Shown here one piece after another: positions 45,546-53,937 of a stretch of DNA of 64,000 bases. The DNA lies in the NCBI GenBank assembly GCA_963705525.1, contig CAVPJW010000004.1, positions 62,001 through 126,000 on the forward strand, written 5' to 3'. How positions within the stretch are numbered: position 1 is the first letter of the stretch; every line of letters begins with the position of its first letter. The notes beneath the pieces were generated by a model. The model did not search any database. It was not told the origin of the DNA and was given only the letters and a program-made list of their open reading frames with translations. The translations under genes were made by a program, and so were the position numbers. This DNA comes from CAVPJW01 sp963705525. Lineage in GTDB: Bacteria; Acidobacteriota; Vicinamibacteria; Vicinamibacterales; CAVPJW01.

Positions 45546-46496
45546 GTGTATCAAACGTGTTCATCGATGCTGGTTGTGTCTCCCCGCCTGGCATTCTCCA
45601 CGTTCCTTTCGATTCTGGCAGTCGCCGCGCCCCTCTCCGCGCAGAACAGACAAGTGCAGACGTTCGGTTTCGTCATCGATCACGGATTCGCCTTGAGCTC
45701 CAAGACCGACGCCAACGGCGAGACGATATCGGTGTCCTCAGGCAAGCTGCGCCCGCTCGTGCACAACGCGAAGATCTTTGCCAACCAGGGCAAGGGGCGT
45801 GTCACGTTCTGGAACCGGACAGTGCCCGACACGTTTTTCAACGGGATCGGATCGAAGGCCGCGCTCATCGTTCTTGATTTCGATCCGATGAACAGCAATG
45901 TGAAAGCGTACCTCTCTCGGATCGAAACGCCGACCGGCGTCAAGACCGCCATCGGGATCCTCTTTCAGGACTCGAACGGCAAGATTACCGGACCGGCGCC
46001 TTTCGTCCGGGGCACCTGGACCATGTCGCCCGGCACCATGTCCAACGGGACGAATCCCGACGACCTGGTGATCAAGGGGACGATTGTGATCTACCAGTCG
46101 ACGCCGCCCAGTCTTGGAACGGGCGTCCTCAATCTGCTTCCCCACTTCGCGAATCCCCCGTTCGCGAGCGACGCCACGGCCACGTCGATGCACGTCGTGG
46201 ACCCGAATACGCTGATGGGCTCGTTCTACGGTGAGACGCTGTTCGGAAAGACGCGCGCCGTGCGGGCCTTCTCATCCAACCTCTTTCCCGCTCTCTGGGC
46301 CCATCTGGCAGTGGTTCAGACGAGCGCCTCGGAGGCGCTCCTGGTGGCGTGCGCGGACCTGGTCGCCACCACCACGCCAAAGTTCTGCACGGTATCCGGC
46401 GCGGGATCGACAAGCCAGACACTGGCCGGCTGGGGCTTCTACGCCCCTGGCGCCACCACCACGAGTCTCTCTATTGAAACGTTTCTTGTGAAGTAA
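45546..46496 (+). CDS. Secreted protein of unknown family, tandem copy 2
   Basis: 316 aa from a GTG with AAGGAGAAGG upstream. A longer signal peptide (FLSILAVAAPLSAQ end) precedes a protein clearly paralogous to copy 1: FGFVIDHGFALSSKTDANGE, RVTFWNRTVPDTFF, NPDDLVIKGTIVIYQ, NPPFASDAT, SFYGETLFG, LVATTTPKFC. It differs most in loops. It starts 31 nt after copy 1 and ends at a hairpin shared with msrQ. Both are likely in one transcript. Function unknown. Confidence 0.82.
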   Translation: MYQTCSSMLVVSPRLAFSTFLSILAVAAPLSAQNRQVQTFGFVIDHGFALSSKTDANGETISVSSGKLRPLVHNAKIFANQGKGRVTFWNRTVPDTFFNGIGSKAALIVLDFDPMNSNVKAYLSRIETPTGVKTAIGILFQDSNGKITGPAPFVRGTWTMSPGTMSNGTNPDDLVIKGTIVIYQSTPPSLGTGVLNLLPHFANPPFASDATATSMHVVDPNTLMGSFYGETLFGKTRAVRAFSSNLFPALWAHLAVVQTSASEALLVACADLVATTTPKFCTVSGAGSTSQTLAGWGFYAPGATTTSLSIETFLVK

Positions 46497-46508
46497 CGCG
46501 GGAACAGA

Positions 46509-47159
46509 TCAGACGCTGAGTCCGCTCGAACGCGGACTCAGCTTGGCCTTCTCGACGGGTGTCGGTCGGCGGGCGTATCGCGTAACGAGTCGGAAGCCAA
46601 TCAGGACCGCAACGATCGCCGCGTAGATTTGAGGCCGCTGGATATCGGCTTTGACCAGCCACCAGTAGTGCACGACGCCGGCGATCGCCGACAGGTAGAT
46701 CAGCCGGTGCAGGCGTTGCCAGCCTCGCCCGCCCAGACGTCGAATCCATCCCGCAGTTGACGTCAACGCCAACGGCGCCATCAGAACGAAAGCCGTGAAT
46801 CCCGCCGTGATGAACGGGCGCTTGACCACGTCCTTGACGATGTCGTCGAACGCAAAGAACTGATCGAGCCAGATATAGGTGAGAAAGTGCAGGCAGCCGT
46901 AGAAGAACGCGAAGAGCCCGATCAGCCGTCTGACTCGAATCAGTTCCAGCCACCCAGTGAGCCGCCGAAGCGGTGTGATGGCCAGCGTTGCCACGAGACA
47001 CCGGAGCGTCCACGTTCCGGTCTCCTTCGTGATGGTCTCGATCGGATTCGCGCCGAGACCGCCGTTGACGGCTCCCCAGAGCAGCCAGGCGACAGGGCCC
47101 AGCCCTACCAGCACGAGCGCCGGCTTCACCACCCATCGGACCAGACGCGTGCCCGTCAT
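46509..47159 (-). CDS. msrQ: MsrQ heme-binding membrane subunit of the Met-sulfoxide reductase
   Basis: 216 aa from ATG 47159. Six hydrophobic spans carry the YedZ/MsrQ pattern: GTWTLRCLVATLAITPLRRL, RRLIGLFAFFYGCLHFLTY, GWQRLHRLIYLSAIAGVVHY with the heme-ligand His residues. It takes electrons from the respiratory chain or a flavin reductase and passes them to MsrP. It starts 5 nt after the msrP stop and is normal in length. Confidence 0.95.
   Translation of the reverse strand: MTGTRLVRWVVKPALVLVGLGPVAWLLWGAVNGGLGANPIETITKETGTWTLRCLVATLAITPLRRLTGWLELIRVRRLIGLFAFFYGCLHFLTYIWLDQFFAFDDIVKDVVKRPFITAGFTAFVLMAPLALTSTAGWIRRLGGRGWQRLHRLIYLSAIAGVVHYWWLVKADIQRPQIYAAIVAVLIGFRLVTRYARRPTPVEKAKLSPRSSGLSV
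46515..46542. terminator. Hairpin shared by copy 2 and msrQ ends
   Basis: An 11-bp perfect stem (GCTGAGTCCGC with its complement, 6-nt loop) overlaps the last codons of msrQ and starts 18 nt after the stop of the convergent gene. It can act in both directions. Confidence 0.65.
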
Positions 47160-47164
47160 GAGAC

Positions 47165-48115
47165 TCAATAGTTCTTGCGCAGGTCCATGCCGGTATAGAG
47201 CGAGGCGACCTGGTCCGCGTAGCCGTTGAACATCAGCGTCTTCCGTTTGAAGAACTCGCCGAGCCGCCGCTCGCGCGCCTGACTCCAGCGCGGATGGTCG
47301 ACTTCGGGGTTGACGTTCGAGTAGAAGCCGTACTCAGAGGCATTCGACTCCTGCCAGGTGTTCAGAGGCTGCTTCTCGACGAAGCGGATCTTGACGATGG
47401 ACTTGATGCTCTTGAAACCGTACTTCCAGGGGACGACGAGGCGAATCGGCGCGCCATCCTGATTGGGCAGCACTTCGCCGTAGAGCCCGACGGCCAGGAG
47501 GCTCAGTGGGTGCATCGCTTCGTCCATCCTCAAGCCCTCGACATACGGCCACTTCAACACCGCGCGCTGTTGTCCCGGCATCTGCTTCGGATCGTACAGC
47601 GTCGTGAACTCCACATACTTGGCGCGTGACGTCGGTTCGACCCGCCTGATGAGATCGGCAAGAGGAAATCCCACCCAGGGGATGACCATCGACCACGCTT
47701 CGACGCAGCGGAGACGATACACGCGCTCTTCGAGGGTCGCGGGAACGATGTCTTCCAGATGATAGACAGCGGGCTTCGCCACCTCACCCTCGATGGCGAC
47801 CGACCATGGCTTGGGACGGAGTGTGCCCGCATAACGAGACGGCGAGTCCTTGTCGATGCCGAACTCGTAGAAATTGTTGTACGTCGTGATGTCTTCGTAG
47901 GGCGTCCATGTCTCGGTCGTCGTGTACTTCGTCTTCTGGACGTTGGGCAGCTTGGCGCGTCCACTCCCTTGAGCCTCCGCGACGGGAGCGAGTGCAGACA
48001 CCGCCGTGCCGACGAAGCCTGCGGCCCCGAGACGGATGAACTCCCGTCGTCGAACATACAAGGCACGATTGGTAATTTCAGAGGATCGAATGTCAGGGGT
48101 CTTCCGAATGAGCAT
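47165..48115 (-). CDS. msrP: MsrP periplasmic Met-sulfoxide reductase, molybdopterin subunit
   Basis: 316 aa. A Tat leader (RRREFIRLGAAGFVGTAV) precedes the sulfite-oxidase fold with the Mo-ligand Cys in YRLRCVEAWSMVIPW. YNNFYEFGIDKDSPS and VPWKYGFKSIKSIVKIRFVE are typical of MsrP/YedY. It repairs oxidised methionine in periplasmic proteins, with electrons from MsrQ encoded just downstream. Third sulfite-oxidase-fold enzyme of the window. Its presence suits a cell exposed to oxidants made during sulfur metabolism. Confidence 0.95.
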   Translation of the reverse strand: MLIRKTPDIRSSEITNRALYVRRREFIRLGAAGFVGTAVSALAPVAEAQGSGRAKLPNVQKTKYTTTETWTPYEDITTYNNFYEFGIDKDSPSRYAGTLRPKPWSVAIEGEVAKPAVYHLEDIVPATLEERVYRLRCVEAWSMVIPWVGFPLADLIRRVEPTSRAKYVEFTTLYDPKQMPGQQRAVLKWPYVEGLRMDEAMHPLSLLAVGLYGEVLPNQDGAPIRLVVPWKYGFKSIKSIVKIRFVEKQPLNTWQESNASEYGFYSNVNPEVDHPRWSQARERRLGEFFKRKTLMFNGYADQVASLYTGMDLRKNY

Positions 48116-48310
48116 GGAACCTCGCTATGCCTGAGGACACCAGACGTCGCAAGACGGGTCGCTACTCATTGGATGCATGACGGCGCGTCTCCGATTCAGG
48201 CGGGGCCTGGCTTTCCTTCTATGGTCGTAAGGCCATCTCCGGCACGATCTTACGCCCTCTGTGGACTATTACGTCCGCCGGGGAGGAATGGATGGGCCAG
48301 AGGAGTTTTC

Positions 48311-49816
48311 CTAGCGGATTTCGGTCCAGTGTCGTCCCGCGGCGATCTGCCGGTCGAAGCAGGCCGCTGCGCGCACGGTGGCATCCCGAAAGGCGCCCGG
48401 CGAGGCGGACGCCACGAGCTCGAAGTCGGAGGGACACGTGAGCCGCGCGGGAGCAGGACCGACCAGGTGGTCGCCGAAGTGCATCGCGGCGCCTTCCTTG
48501 ACCCATTCGGGCCGCCCCTCGAGCAGCGGCGACGTCACCGTCCGCGCGATCTCGCGTCGAAGCACGCGCTCCAGATCGCCGCGGCTCCGCAGCACGCTGA
48601 CCGGCAGGAGCTGAACTTCGCGCCCGCTCGTCGTCGCGCCGACCCACCAGGGTTGCGTCGAGTATCGACGGAAGCTCTCGATGCTTGGGTGGAACCTGAT
48701 GGTCAGACGGCCAGGCTGCTTCATTCCGGCGCGCGCCACGACCTCGCCAACGATCGCCGTCACGAGGTGCTCGATTTGAGGGCGCTCGGACTCGGCTCCT
48801 TCAGGGAGCGCAATGCTGATCGCACTCGTTGCCGGCACTCGGACCGCCGGACTCGGCGTTGAAGCCGCCATGGCCATCATGTTCTTCGTCGCGGGCCCAA
48901 TAGCCAGCCCGGGAAAGTATCGGGTGAGAATCGTCTGTGCGCTCTGGCCCTGCTCCGCGAGGCGCGCCGAGCCCATCACACAAAGCCCCACACCGTGTCC
49001 GGCGCCGTGACCCGCAAAGTGGTACGTGGAACCCATCCGCCTGACGTCGAACGCCGCGCTCTTGAGCAGGCGCCAGTCGAGCGCCTGACCGATGACGAGG
49101 CGGAGATCCGACCCGGATATTTCGGCGGGCTGCAGACCGTCGATGATCATGCGAGCCACGCGCCCGGAGCCCGTGCGCGCCACAATCCGAAGATTCGTAA
49201 CGCGATTTCCGCGATAGCCGGAGGCGTGCAGGGCTCGTGTGAGATCCTCACTTGAAATGTCCGACTCCCACGCGGGCTCGGAGTTGCACGCGGGATCCGG
49301 TTTCGACACGATGAACGGCAGATCCCGAGCTCGCGGCCACACCGCGGAGGCCCGCTCCGAGTAACCACCGCACGACGCGCTATAGAAGACCTGAGCCGGC
49401 TGGCCGTTGAACAGCAGCACCCTCGAGGCCGTCGCATCCGCACTCGCCCGGGTCGCCGTGGTCGCCAGTCGCAGCACCTGGCAATGCGTGGTGTTACAGA
49501 GATCGAATCCGTCGGCGGCGTGGCGAGTTTTGTTGGCCAGGGCAAACGTGCGCGCGGTGATGGCAAGCGTCTCGAGGGCCGCCGGATTGCTCCTGGCCGC
49601 GGCTTCACCGGCGACGACCTGGGCCACATAGTCCTCGAGCCCGATCGTCCGCACCTCGTACCCGCCGCCGGGCCTCGGCGTTCCCACCCTGATCGACGAG
49701 ATGTCCACGGGATCACCGGCCGCACGCCGGCGCGACGTGTTCCCATCCTGTCCGTGAATGGGCTGCGTGACGAGCACAGTCGCGGCGACGAGCAACGCCA
49801 ATCGATACCCTTTCAT
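48311..49816 (-). CDS. SpoIID/LytB-domain protein
   Basis: 501 aa from ATG 49816, which overlaps the stop of the esterase gene (TGATG). After a signal peptide, the SpoIID domain shows EVRTIGLEDYVAQVVAGEAA, ETLAITARTFAL, YSASCGGYSERASAVWP and FAGHGAGHGVGLCVMGSARL. In sporulators SpoIID is a lytic transglycosylase acting on peptidoglycan stripped of stem peptides. In Gram-negatives related proteins probably remodel the wall. The extra C-terminal 200 residues include EWVKEGAAMHFGDH, close to the form of peptidase-like domains, but no zinc motif of the HExxH type is complete. Confidence 0.86.
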   Translation of the reverse strand: MKGYRLALLVAATVLVTQPIHGQDGNTSRRRAAGDPVDISSIRVGTPRPGGGYEVRTIGLEDYVAQVVAGEAAARSNPAALETLAITARTFALANKTRHAADGFDLCNTTHCQVLRLATTATRASADATASRVLLFNGQPAQVFYSASCGGYSERASAVWPRARDLPFIVSKPDPACNSEPAWESDISSEDLTRALHASGYRGNRVTNLRIVARTGSGRVARMIIDGLQPAEISGSDLRLVIGQALDWRLLKSAAFDVRRMGSTYHFAGHGAGHGVGLCVMGSARLAEQGQSAQTILTRYFPGLAIGPATKNMMAMAASTPSPAVRVPATSAISIALPEGAESERPQIEHLVTAIVGEVVARAGMKQPGRLTIRFHPSIESFRRYSTQPWWVGATTSGREVQLLPVSVLRSRGDLERVLRREIARTVTSPLLEGRPEWVKEGAAMHFGDHLVGPAPARLTCPSDFELVASASPGAFRDATVRAAACFDRQIAAGRHWTEIR

Positions 49817-50493
49817 CAACTCCCCAATCCCAGAAACGACGATACGTCGCGCCAGATTTCTTCCAAGCTGTTCGTCAGCTGATGCCCATCATCCACCATG
49901 TGGAGCGTCACGTTCGGGCGCCCGGCCGCAAAGGCCTGGACAACGGCGGGATCGATCGTGTCGTCTCCACGCCCCTGAATAATCAGCGTTGGAACGGCTA
50001 TTCGTATCGGCACCGATTTGTATCGCTCGGCATCCTCGAACATGGCGTACTCGAGGTGGCGCATTTCCCCAAGTGCATAGTGAAACACATCCAGGCGATT
50101 CGTGTCGCGCCACGAACGCACCTGCGGACCAATCTCCGGATCGGCCTGCAGATCTACCTCGACAGCAGGAGCCAGCAGCACGAGGCTTTCTATCGGACGT
50201 TCGAGGGCGGACTTGTCATGTTCGGCGGCGCGGCTCGCCACATGAAGCGCGACGAACGCGCCGAGGCTCGATCCAATCAGCACGACCGGACCTTCTGGCG
50301 CGTCCTGAATCTCATGCTCCATCTGCTCGACCATCCGGGTGACGGTGAGCGTCGAGAAGTCCGGCCCGTTGAGATCAGGGCACTTGAACACGAGTCCGAG
50401 ACTCTCGAATCGCGAAGCCAGGAACACCGCCTTGGATGACTGTGGGGAAGAGGCGAACCCGTGCAGGTAGAAGACCGACGGCCGGGCTGTCAC
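49816..50493 (-). CDS. YqiA-like alpha/beta hydrolase (esterase)
   Basis: 225 aa from GTG 50493. VFYLHGFASSPQSSKAVFLA is the characteristic YqiA start, then the nucleophile elbow LIGSSLGAFVAL (Ser), LIIQGRGDDTIDP (Asp) and DDGHQLT (His). These small cytosolic esterases hydrolyse short acyl esters of unknown physiological role. The gene is coupled to the SpoIID gene by a TGATG overlap. Its upstream region faces the divergent RidA fusion gene. Confidence 0.86.
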   Translation of the reverse strand: MTARPSVFYLHGFASSPQSSKAVFLASRFESLGLVFKCPDLNGPDFSTLTVTRMVEQMEHEIQDAPEGPVVLIGSSLGAFVALHVASRAAEHDKSALERPIESLVLLAPAVEVDLQADPEIGPQVRSWRDTNRLDVFHYALGEMRHLEYAMFEDAERYKSVPIRIAVPTLIIQGRGDDTIDPAVVQAFAAGRPNVTLHMVDDGHQLTNSLEEIWRDVSSFLGLGS

Positions 50494-50582
50494 GCGGGAC
50501 GACCCTCGAGACGAGGCCGCGCAAATCTGTGCAGCCGCGCGAGACCGGCTGAAATCCTGAACACGGCAGGCCACGGCCCAAG

Positions 50583-50588
50583 TAGAAT
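50583..50588 (+). promoter_or_regulatory. Candidate -10 element (TAGAAT) for the RidA fusion
   Basis: TAGAAT lies 34 nt before the GTG start, leaving room for the AGGAGG at 50610-50615. It matches the recurrent boxes described elsewhere. Confidence 0.35.
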
Positions 50589-50622
50589 CGGCGTGCCCGG
50601 TTCTCTACCAGGAGGTTCCATC

Positions 50623-51822
50623 GTGCGCTCAAGGACAATGCTCGTCGCGTTGACCCTCATACTCCTTCAGGTGACGTCTATGCCCGCTCAGAAACAGATT
50701 ATCGGCACTCCCCCAGCCTCGGGACTGCCTTTCAGCCCGGCCGTCAAGGCGGGCGGCTTGATCTTCGTGGCTGGCACCCTGGGCACCGACGCCCAGGGCA
50801 AGATTGTCGGCCCCGACGTGAAGGCACAGACCAAACAGGTGCTCGACAACATCTCGGCCGTCCTGAAGTCCGCAGACTCCAGCCTGGACCGGGCCGCCTC
50901 CGTCTATGTGTACCTCAAGCACGCCTCGGATTTTCCGGCGATGAATGAAGTGTACAAGACATACTGGAAGGCGGACCTGCCCGCGAGAACGACAGTCGAG
51001 GCCAGTCTCGTGCTGCCCGATGCGCTCGTCGAGATTTCGATGATCGCGATACCGAACGGCGCGGAGCGCCGCGTCATCCAGCCGCCTGACTGGCTTGCCT
51101 CGCCCAACCCGTACAGCTACGGCATCAAGTCGGGCAACACGCTGTTCCTCTCGGGCCTGGTGTCGCGCAACGGCAAGGACAACTCCGTCGTGCCTGGCGA
51201 CATGCCCACGCAAACGAAAACCGTGCTCGATAACGGCGGCGCCATTCTCAAGGCCGCCGGAATGAGCTACAGCGATGTCGTCAGCGCGCGCGTCTACATC
51301 ACCGATACCGCGCTCTTCCAGGATATGAATACGGCCTATCGCACGTATTTTCCGAAGGACCCTCCGGCCCGTGCGACGGTGCGTGCGCCGCTCATGGGCG
51401 CGCAGTATCTCGTCGAGATCACGATGGTCGCGGTGCAGGGCACGGACCGGCAGGCCTTCGTGACACCGAACGCGGATGGAACCCCCGGCCAGCCCAATCC
51501 CAATCTCAGCTCGGCCATTCGCGTCGGCAATCGCTTGTATGTGTCCGGCATGCTTGGAAACACCGACGCCACCAAGGGCGATGCCAAGGCGCAGACCGTC
51601 GAGACGCTGGCGCGAATCGGGCGGACCCTGAAGGCCGCGGGCTTCGACTGGTCGCACGTCGTCGACGGCATCGTGTACCTGCCGGACCTCGCGAATTTCC
51701 CGGCCATGAACCAGGGCTACCGGGAAACCTTCACGAAGGACTTTCCGGCCCGGGCGACCGTCAGCGCCGGCCTCGTAGCCCCCGACGGGATGGTGGAGAT
51801 CATGTATACCGTCATCAAGTAG
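50623..51822 (+). CDS. Exported protein of three fused RidA domains
   Basis: 399 aa from GTG 50623, with AGGAGG 7 nt upstream. A signal peptide (MLVALTLILLQVTSMPAQ) is followed by three RidA domains at about residues 25-150, 155-280 and 285-398. They show, respectively, FSPAVKAGGLIFVAGTLG and LPARTTVEASLVLPDALVEI; YSYGIKSGNTLFLSGLVS and PPARATVRAPLMGAQYLVEI; and LSSAIRVGNRLYVSGMLG and FPARATVSAGLVAPDGMVEI. Each keeps the Arg of the active-site cleft. RidA normally trims reactive enamines as a trimer. Here a covalent trimer on one chain may fold as one pseudo-trimeric enzyme, outside the cytoplasm. Substrate unknown. Confidence 0.9.
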   Translation: MRSRTMLVALTLILLQVTSMPAQKQIIGTPPASGLPFSPAVKAGGLIFVAGTLGTDAQGKIVGPDVKAQTKQVLDNISAVLKSADSSLDRAASVYVYLKHASDFPAMNEVYKTYWKADLPARTTVEASLVLPDALVEISMIAIPNGAERRVIQPPDWLASPNPYSYGIKSGNTLFLSGLVSRNGKDNSVVPGDMPTQTKTVLDNGGAILKAAGMSYSDVVSARVYITDTALFQDMNTAYRTYFPKDPPARATVRAPLMGAQYLVEITMVAVQGTDRQAFVTPNADGTPGQPNPNLSSAIRVGNRLYVSGMLGNTDATKGDAKAQTVETLARIGRTLKAAGFDWSHVVDGIVYLPDLANFPAMNQGYRETFTKDFPARATVSAGLVAPDGMVEIMYTVIK

Positions 51823-51887
51823 GCTTCAACCTTTGCGCTGCTGCATTCGTCTAAGACGGGTGTTCCAGAGTTTCTGAAGGAGCACCC

Positions 51888-52742
51888 ATGCAGCTTCGGC
51901 ATGCCATCACGTCGATCGGCGTTCTCATTCTGACCGCGGCGACGGCGTCGGGCCTTGGCCGCGTTGCCCGGTCGCACGCCCCCGACTCCGTCGCCGGCAC
52001 CTCGCAGGAACAGGCGTCCGCGCGAGACTTCACGTGGCACGGCCAGCTAGCCGACGGAAAGACTTTGGAGATCAAGGGCGTCAACGGATCGGTGCGAGCC
52101 GTTCCGGCGAAGGGGGCGGAAGCGGAAGTCGTCGCTGCACGTCGGGGCCGGCGGAACGATCCCGACAGCGTCAGGATCGAGGTCGTCCCGCACGCCGATG
52201 GCATCACCATTTGCGCCGTGTATCCGGACACTGACGGTGAGCACAACACCTGCGAGCCCGGTGCCGGCGGCCACATGAAGGTGAACAACAACGACGTCAA
52301 GGTGGATTTCACGGTGTCGGTGCCCTCTGGCGTCCAGTTCGTGGGCCGGACCGTGAACGGCGACGTGTCGGCGGAACCCTTGACGGCGAACGCCGAGGCG
52401 TACACGGTCAACGGATCCGTGCGCGTGGTCACGTCTGGATATGCGCAGGCTGAAACGGTCAACGGTTCGATCACGGCCACGCTCGGCCGGAGCAACTGGG
52501 CCGACACCTGCGAATTCCGCACCGTGAATGGCGGCATCACGCTCGACCTGCCTGCCGACCTCGCGACGCTCGTCAGAGCCGAAACCGTCAACGGTGAAAT
52601 CTCCAGCGACTTTCCGATGACCATCACGGGTCGATTCAGCCCGCGCAAACTGCGCGCCACGATCGGGTCGAGCGACACAACACGTCGTGAGCTCGAGCTC
52701 GAGACGGTGAACGGCAGCATTCGTCTGCGACGCGCGCCGTAA
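51888..52742 (+). CDS. DUF4097-family secreted protein
   Basis: 284 aa. A signal peptide (TSIGVLILTAATASGLG) is followed by a beta-strand ladder with the repeating block TVNGxI/V (IKGVNGSVRAVP, RTVNGDVSAEP, YTVNGSVRVV, ETVNGSITATL, RTVNGGITLDLP, ETVNGEISSD, ETVNGSIRLRR). This is the DUF4097 beta-helix family, thought to be adhesive or anti-sigma-associated. It is 65 nt after the RidA fusion, perhaps co-transcribed. Confidence 0.9.
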   Translation: MQLRHAITSIGVLILTAATASGLGRVARSHAPDSVAGTSQEQASARDFTWHGQLADGKTLEIKGVNGSVRAVPAKGAEAEVVAARRGRRNDPDSVRIEVVPHADGITICAVYPDTDGEHNTCEPGAGGHMKVNNNDVKVDFTVSVPSGVQFVGRTVNGDVSAEPLTANAEAYTVNGSVRVVTSGYAQAETVNGSITATLGRSNWADTCEFRTVNGGITLDLPADLATLVRAETVNGEISSDFPMTITGRFSPRKLRATIGSSDTTRRELELETVNGSIRLRRAP

Positions 52743-52785
52743 CGAATTTCTGGCACGCGGCCTGGAAAAGCGCGAAGCGTGCTGC

Positions 52786-52820
52786 CCTGTAGCCCGAAGC
52801 CTGTAGCCAGACGCCTGCAA
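52786..52820 (+). repeat. Five 7-nt repeats (CCTGTAG, CCCGAAG type) after DUF4097
   Basis: Successive heptamers are CCTGTAG, CCCGAAG, CCTGTAG, CCAGACG, CCTGCAA. They lie in the gap before the radical SAM gene. The units differ in sequence from the dnaE2 repeats but share the 7-nt period. Confidence 0.7.
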
Positions 52821-52888
52821 GGATCAGTGAGTGCCTTTCAAGCCGCCCTTCTGATACAGTTGATGGCTGTTGTCCGTCAGGAGGAGCA

Positions 52889-53911
52889 TTGGAAGGACTC
52901 ATTCGAGCCTGGGGGAAGATTCTCGCCGGCCAAGCCCCCTCGCTCTCGCTCGAAATCACGCGTGAGTGTCCACTTACCTGCCCGGGCTGTTATGCATACG
53001 GCAGCGATCATCTGGGCGGCGGAGTCACGCTGCGGCAGGTCCGCGATCTGAAGGGCCAGGCGCTTGTCGACGGCGTGATGAATGTGATCGCCCGCCACAA
53101 GCCGATGCATCTCTCGATCGTCGGCGGCGAGCCCCTTGTCCGCTATCGCGAGCTGAACGACATTCTGCCCATGCTCGCCGACAAGGGTATTTACACGCAG
53201 CTCGTCACCAGCGCCGTTCGTCCCATTCCCGTGGAATGGGCATCGCTCAGACGACTCCAGTTAGTCGTGTCAATCGACGGGCTGCAGCCGGAGCACGACG
53301 AGCGGCGGAAGCCGGCGACCTACGAGCGTATTCTCAAACACATCGAGGGCCATCACATCACGGTCCACTGCACCGTCACGCGGCAGCAGGTGAACCGGGA
53401 CGGGTACCTCGAGGAGTTCACCGACTACTGGTCCCGGAACACGAATGTGGACCAGATCTGGTTCAGCCTGTACACGCCACAGGTCGGTGAGATCTCCACC
53501 GAGCGGCTGCGCGCCGCCGACAGGAAGCGCGTGGCGGACGAGCTACTGATCCTCCGCGTGAGGTATCCGAAACTCGTCATGCCCGTGGGCCTGATCAACG
53601 CGCTCGTCGATCCACCGCGCACGCCCGAAGACTGCATATTCGCAAAGACGACGACCTGCGTGTCAGCGGATTTCGAGACACCGATCACACCCTGCCAGTT
53701 CGGTGGGAATCCGGATTGCGCGAATTGCGGATGCATTGCATCAGCGGGGCTTGCCGCGGTCGGTCGTCACCGGCTGCCGGGTGGCCTGCGAGTCGGCGCG
53801 ATCTTCGAGGCGTCATTCCGCGTGGGCGCGACGGTGAATCGACTGCGAGGCGGACTTCCCCGGGTTCCGTCTCAGCCGGCGTCGAGCGACGTCCCGCCAA
53901 CCGTCGCCTGA
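52889..53911 (+). CDS. Radical SAM protein with C-terminal Cys cluster
   Basis: 340 aa from a TTG with AGGAGGAG upstream. The radical SAM motif is ECPLTCPGCYAYG, and SIVGGEPLVRY provides the glycine-rich SAM-binding segment. LQLVVSIDGLQPEHDERRKP continues the TIM-barrel core. Six Cys at the C-terminus (EDCIFAKTTTCVSADF, CQFGGNPDCANCGCI) probably bind one auxiliary 4Fe-4S cluster, SPASM-like. Proline-rich tail. The substrate is unknown, and no peptide gene lies beside it. The downstream gene begins 26 nt after its stop. Confidence 0.88.
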   Translation: MEGLIRAWGKILAGQAPSLSLEITRECPLTCPGCYAYGSDHLGGGVTLRQVRDLKGQALVDGVMNVIARHKPMHLSIVGGEPLVRYRELNDILPMLADKGIYTQLVTSAVRPIPVEWASLRRLQLVVSIDGLQPEHDERRKPATYERILKHIEGHHITVHCTVTRQQVNRDGYLEEFTDYWSRNTNVDQIWFSLYTPQVGEISTERLRAADRKRVADELLILRVRYPKLVMPVGLINALVDPPRTPEDCIFAKTTTCVSADFETPITPCQFGGNPDCANCGCIASAGLAAVGRHRLPGGLRVGAIFEASFRVGATVNRLRGGLPRVPSQPASSDVPPTVA

Positions 53912-53937
53912 GCGCACGTCGCGCCTCCCTGCTGACG

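Noticed and set aside
48116..48310. Possible small RNA or regulatory element upstream of msrP
   Set aside because: No convincing hairpin, promoter pair or terminator was found in this 195-nt gap.
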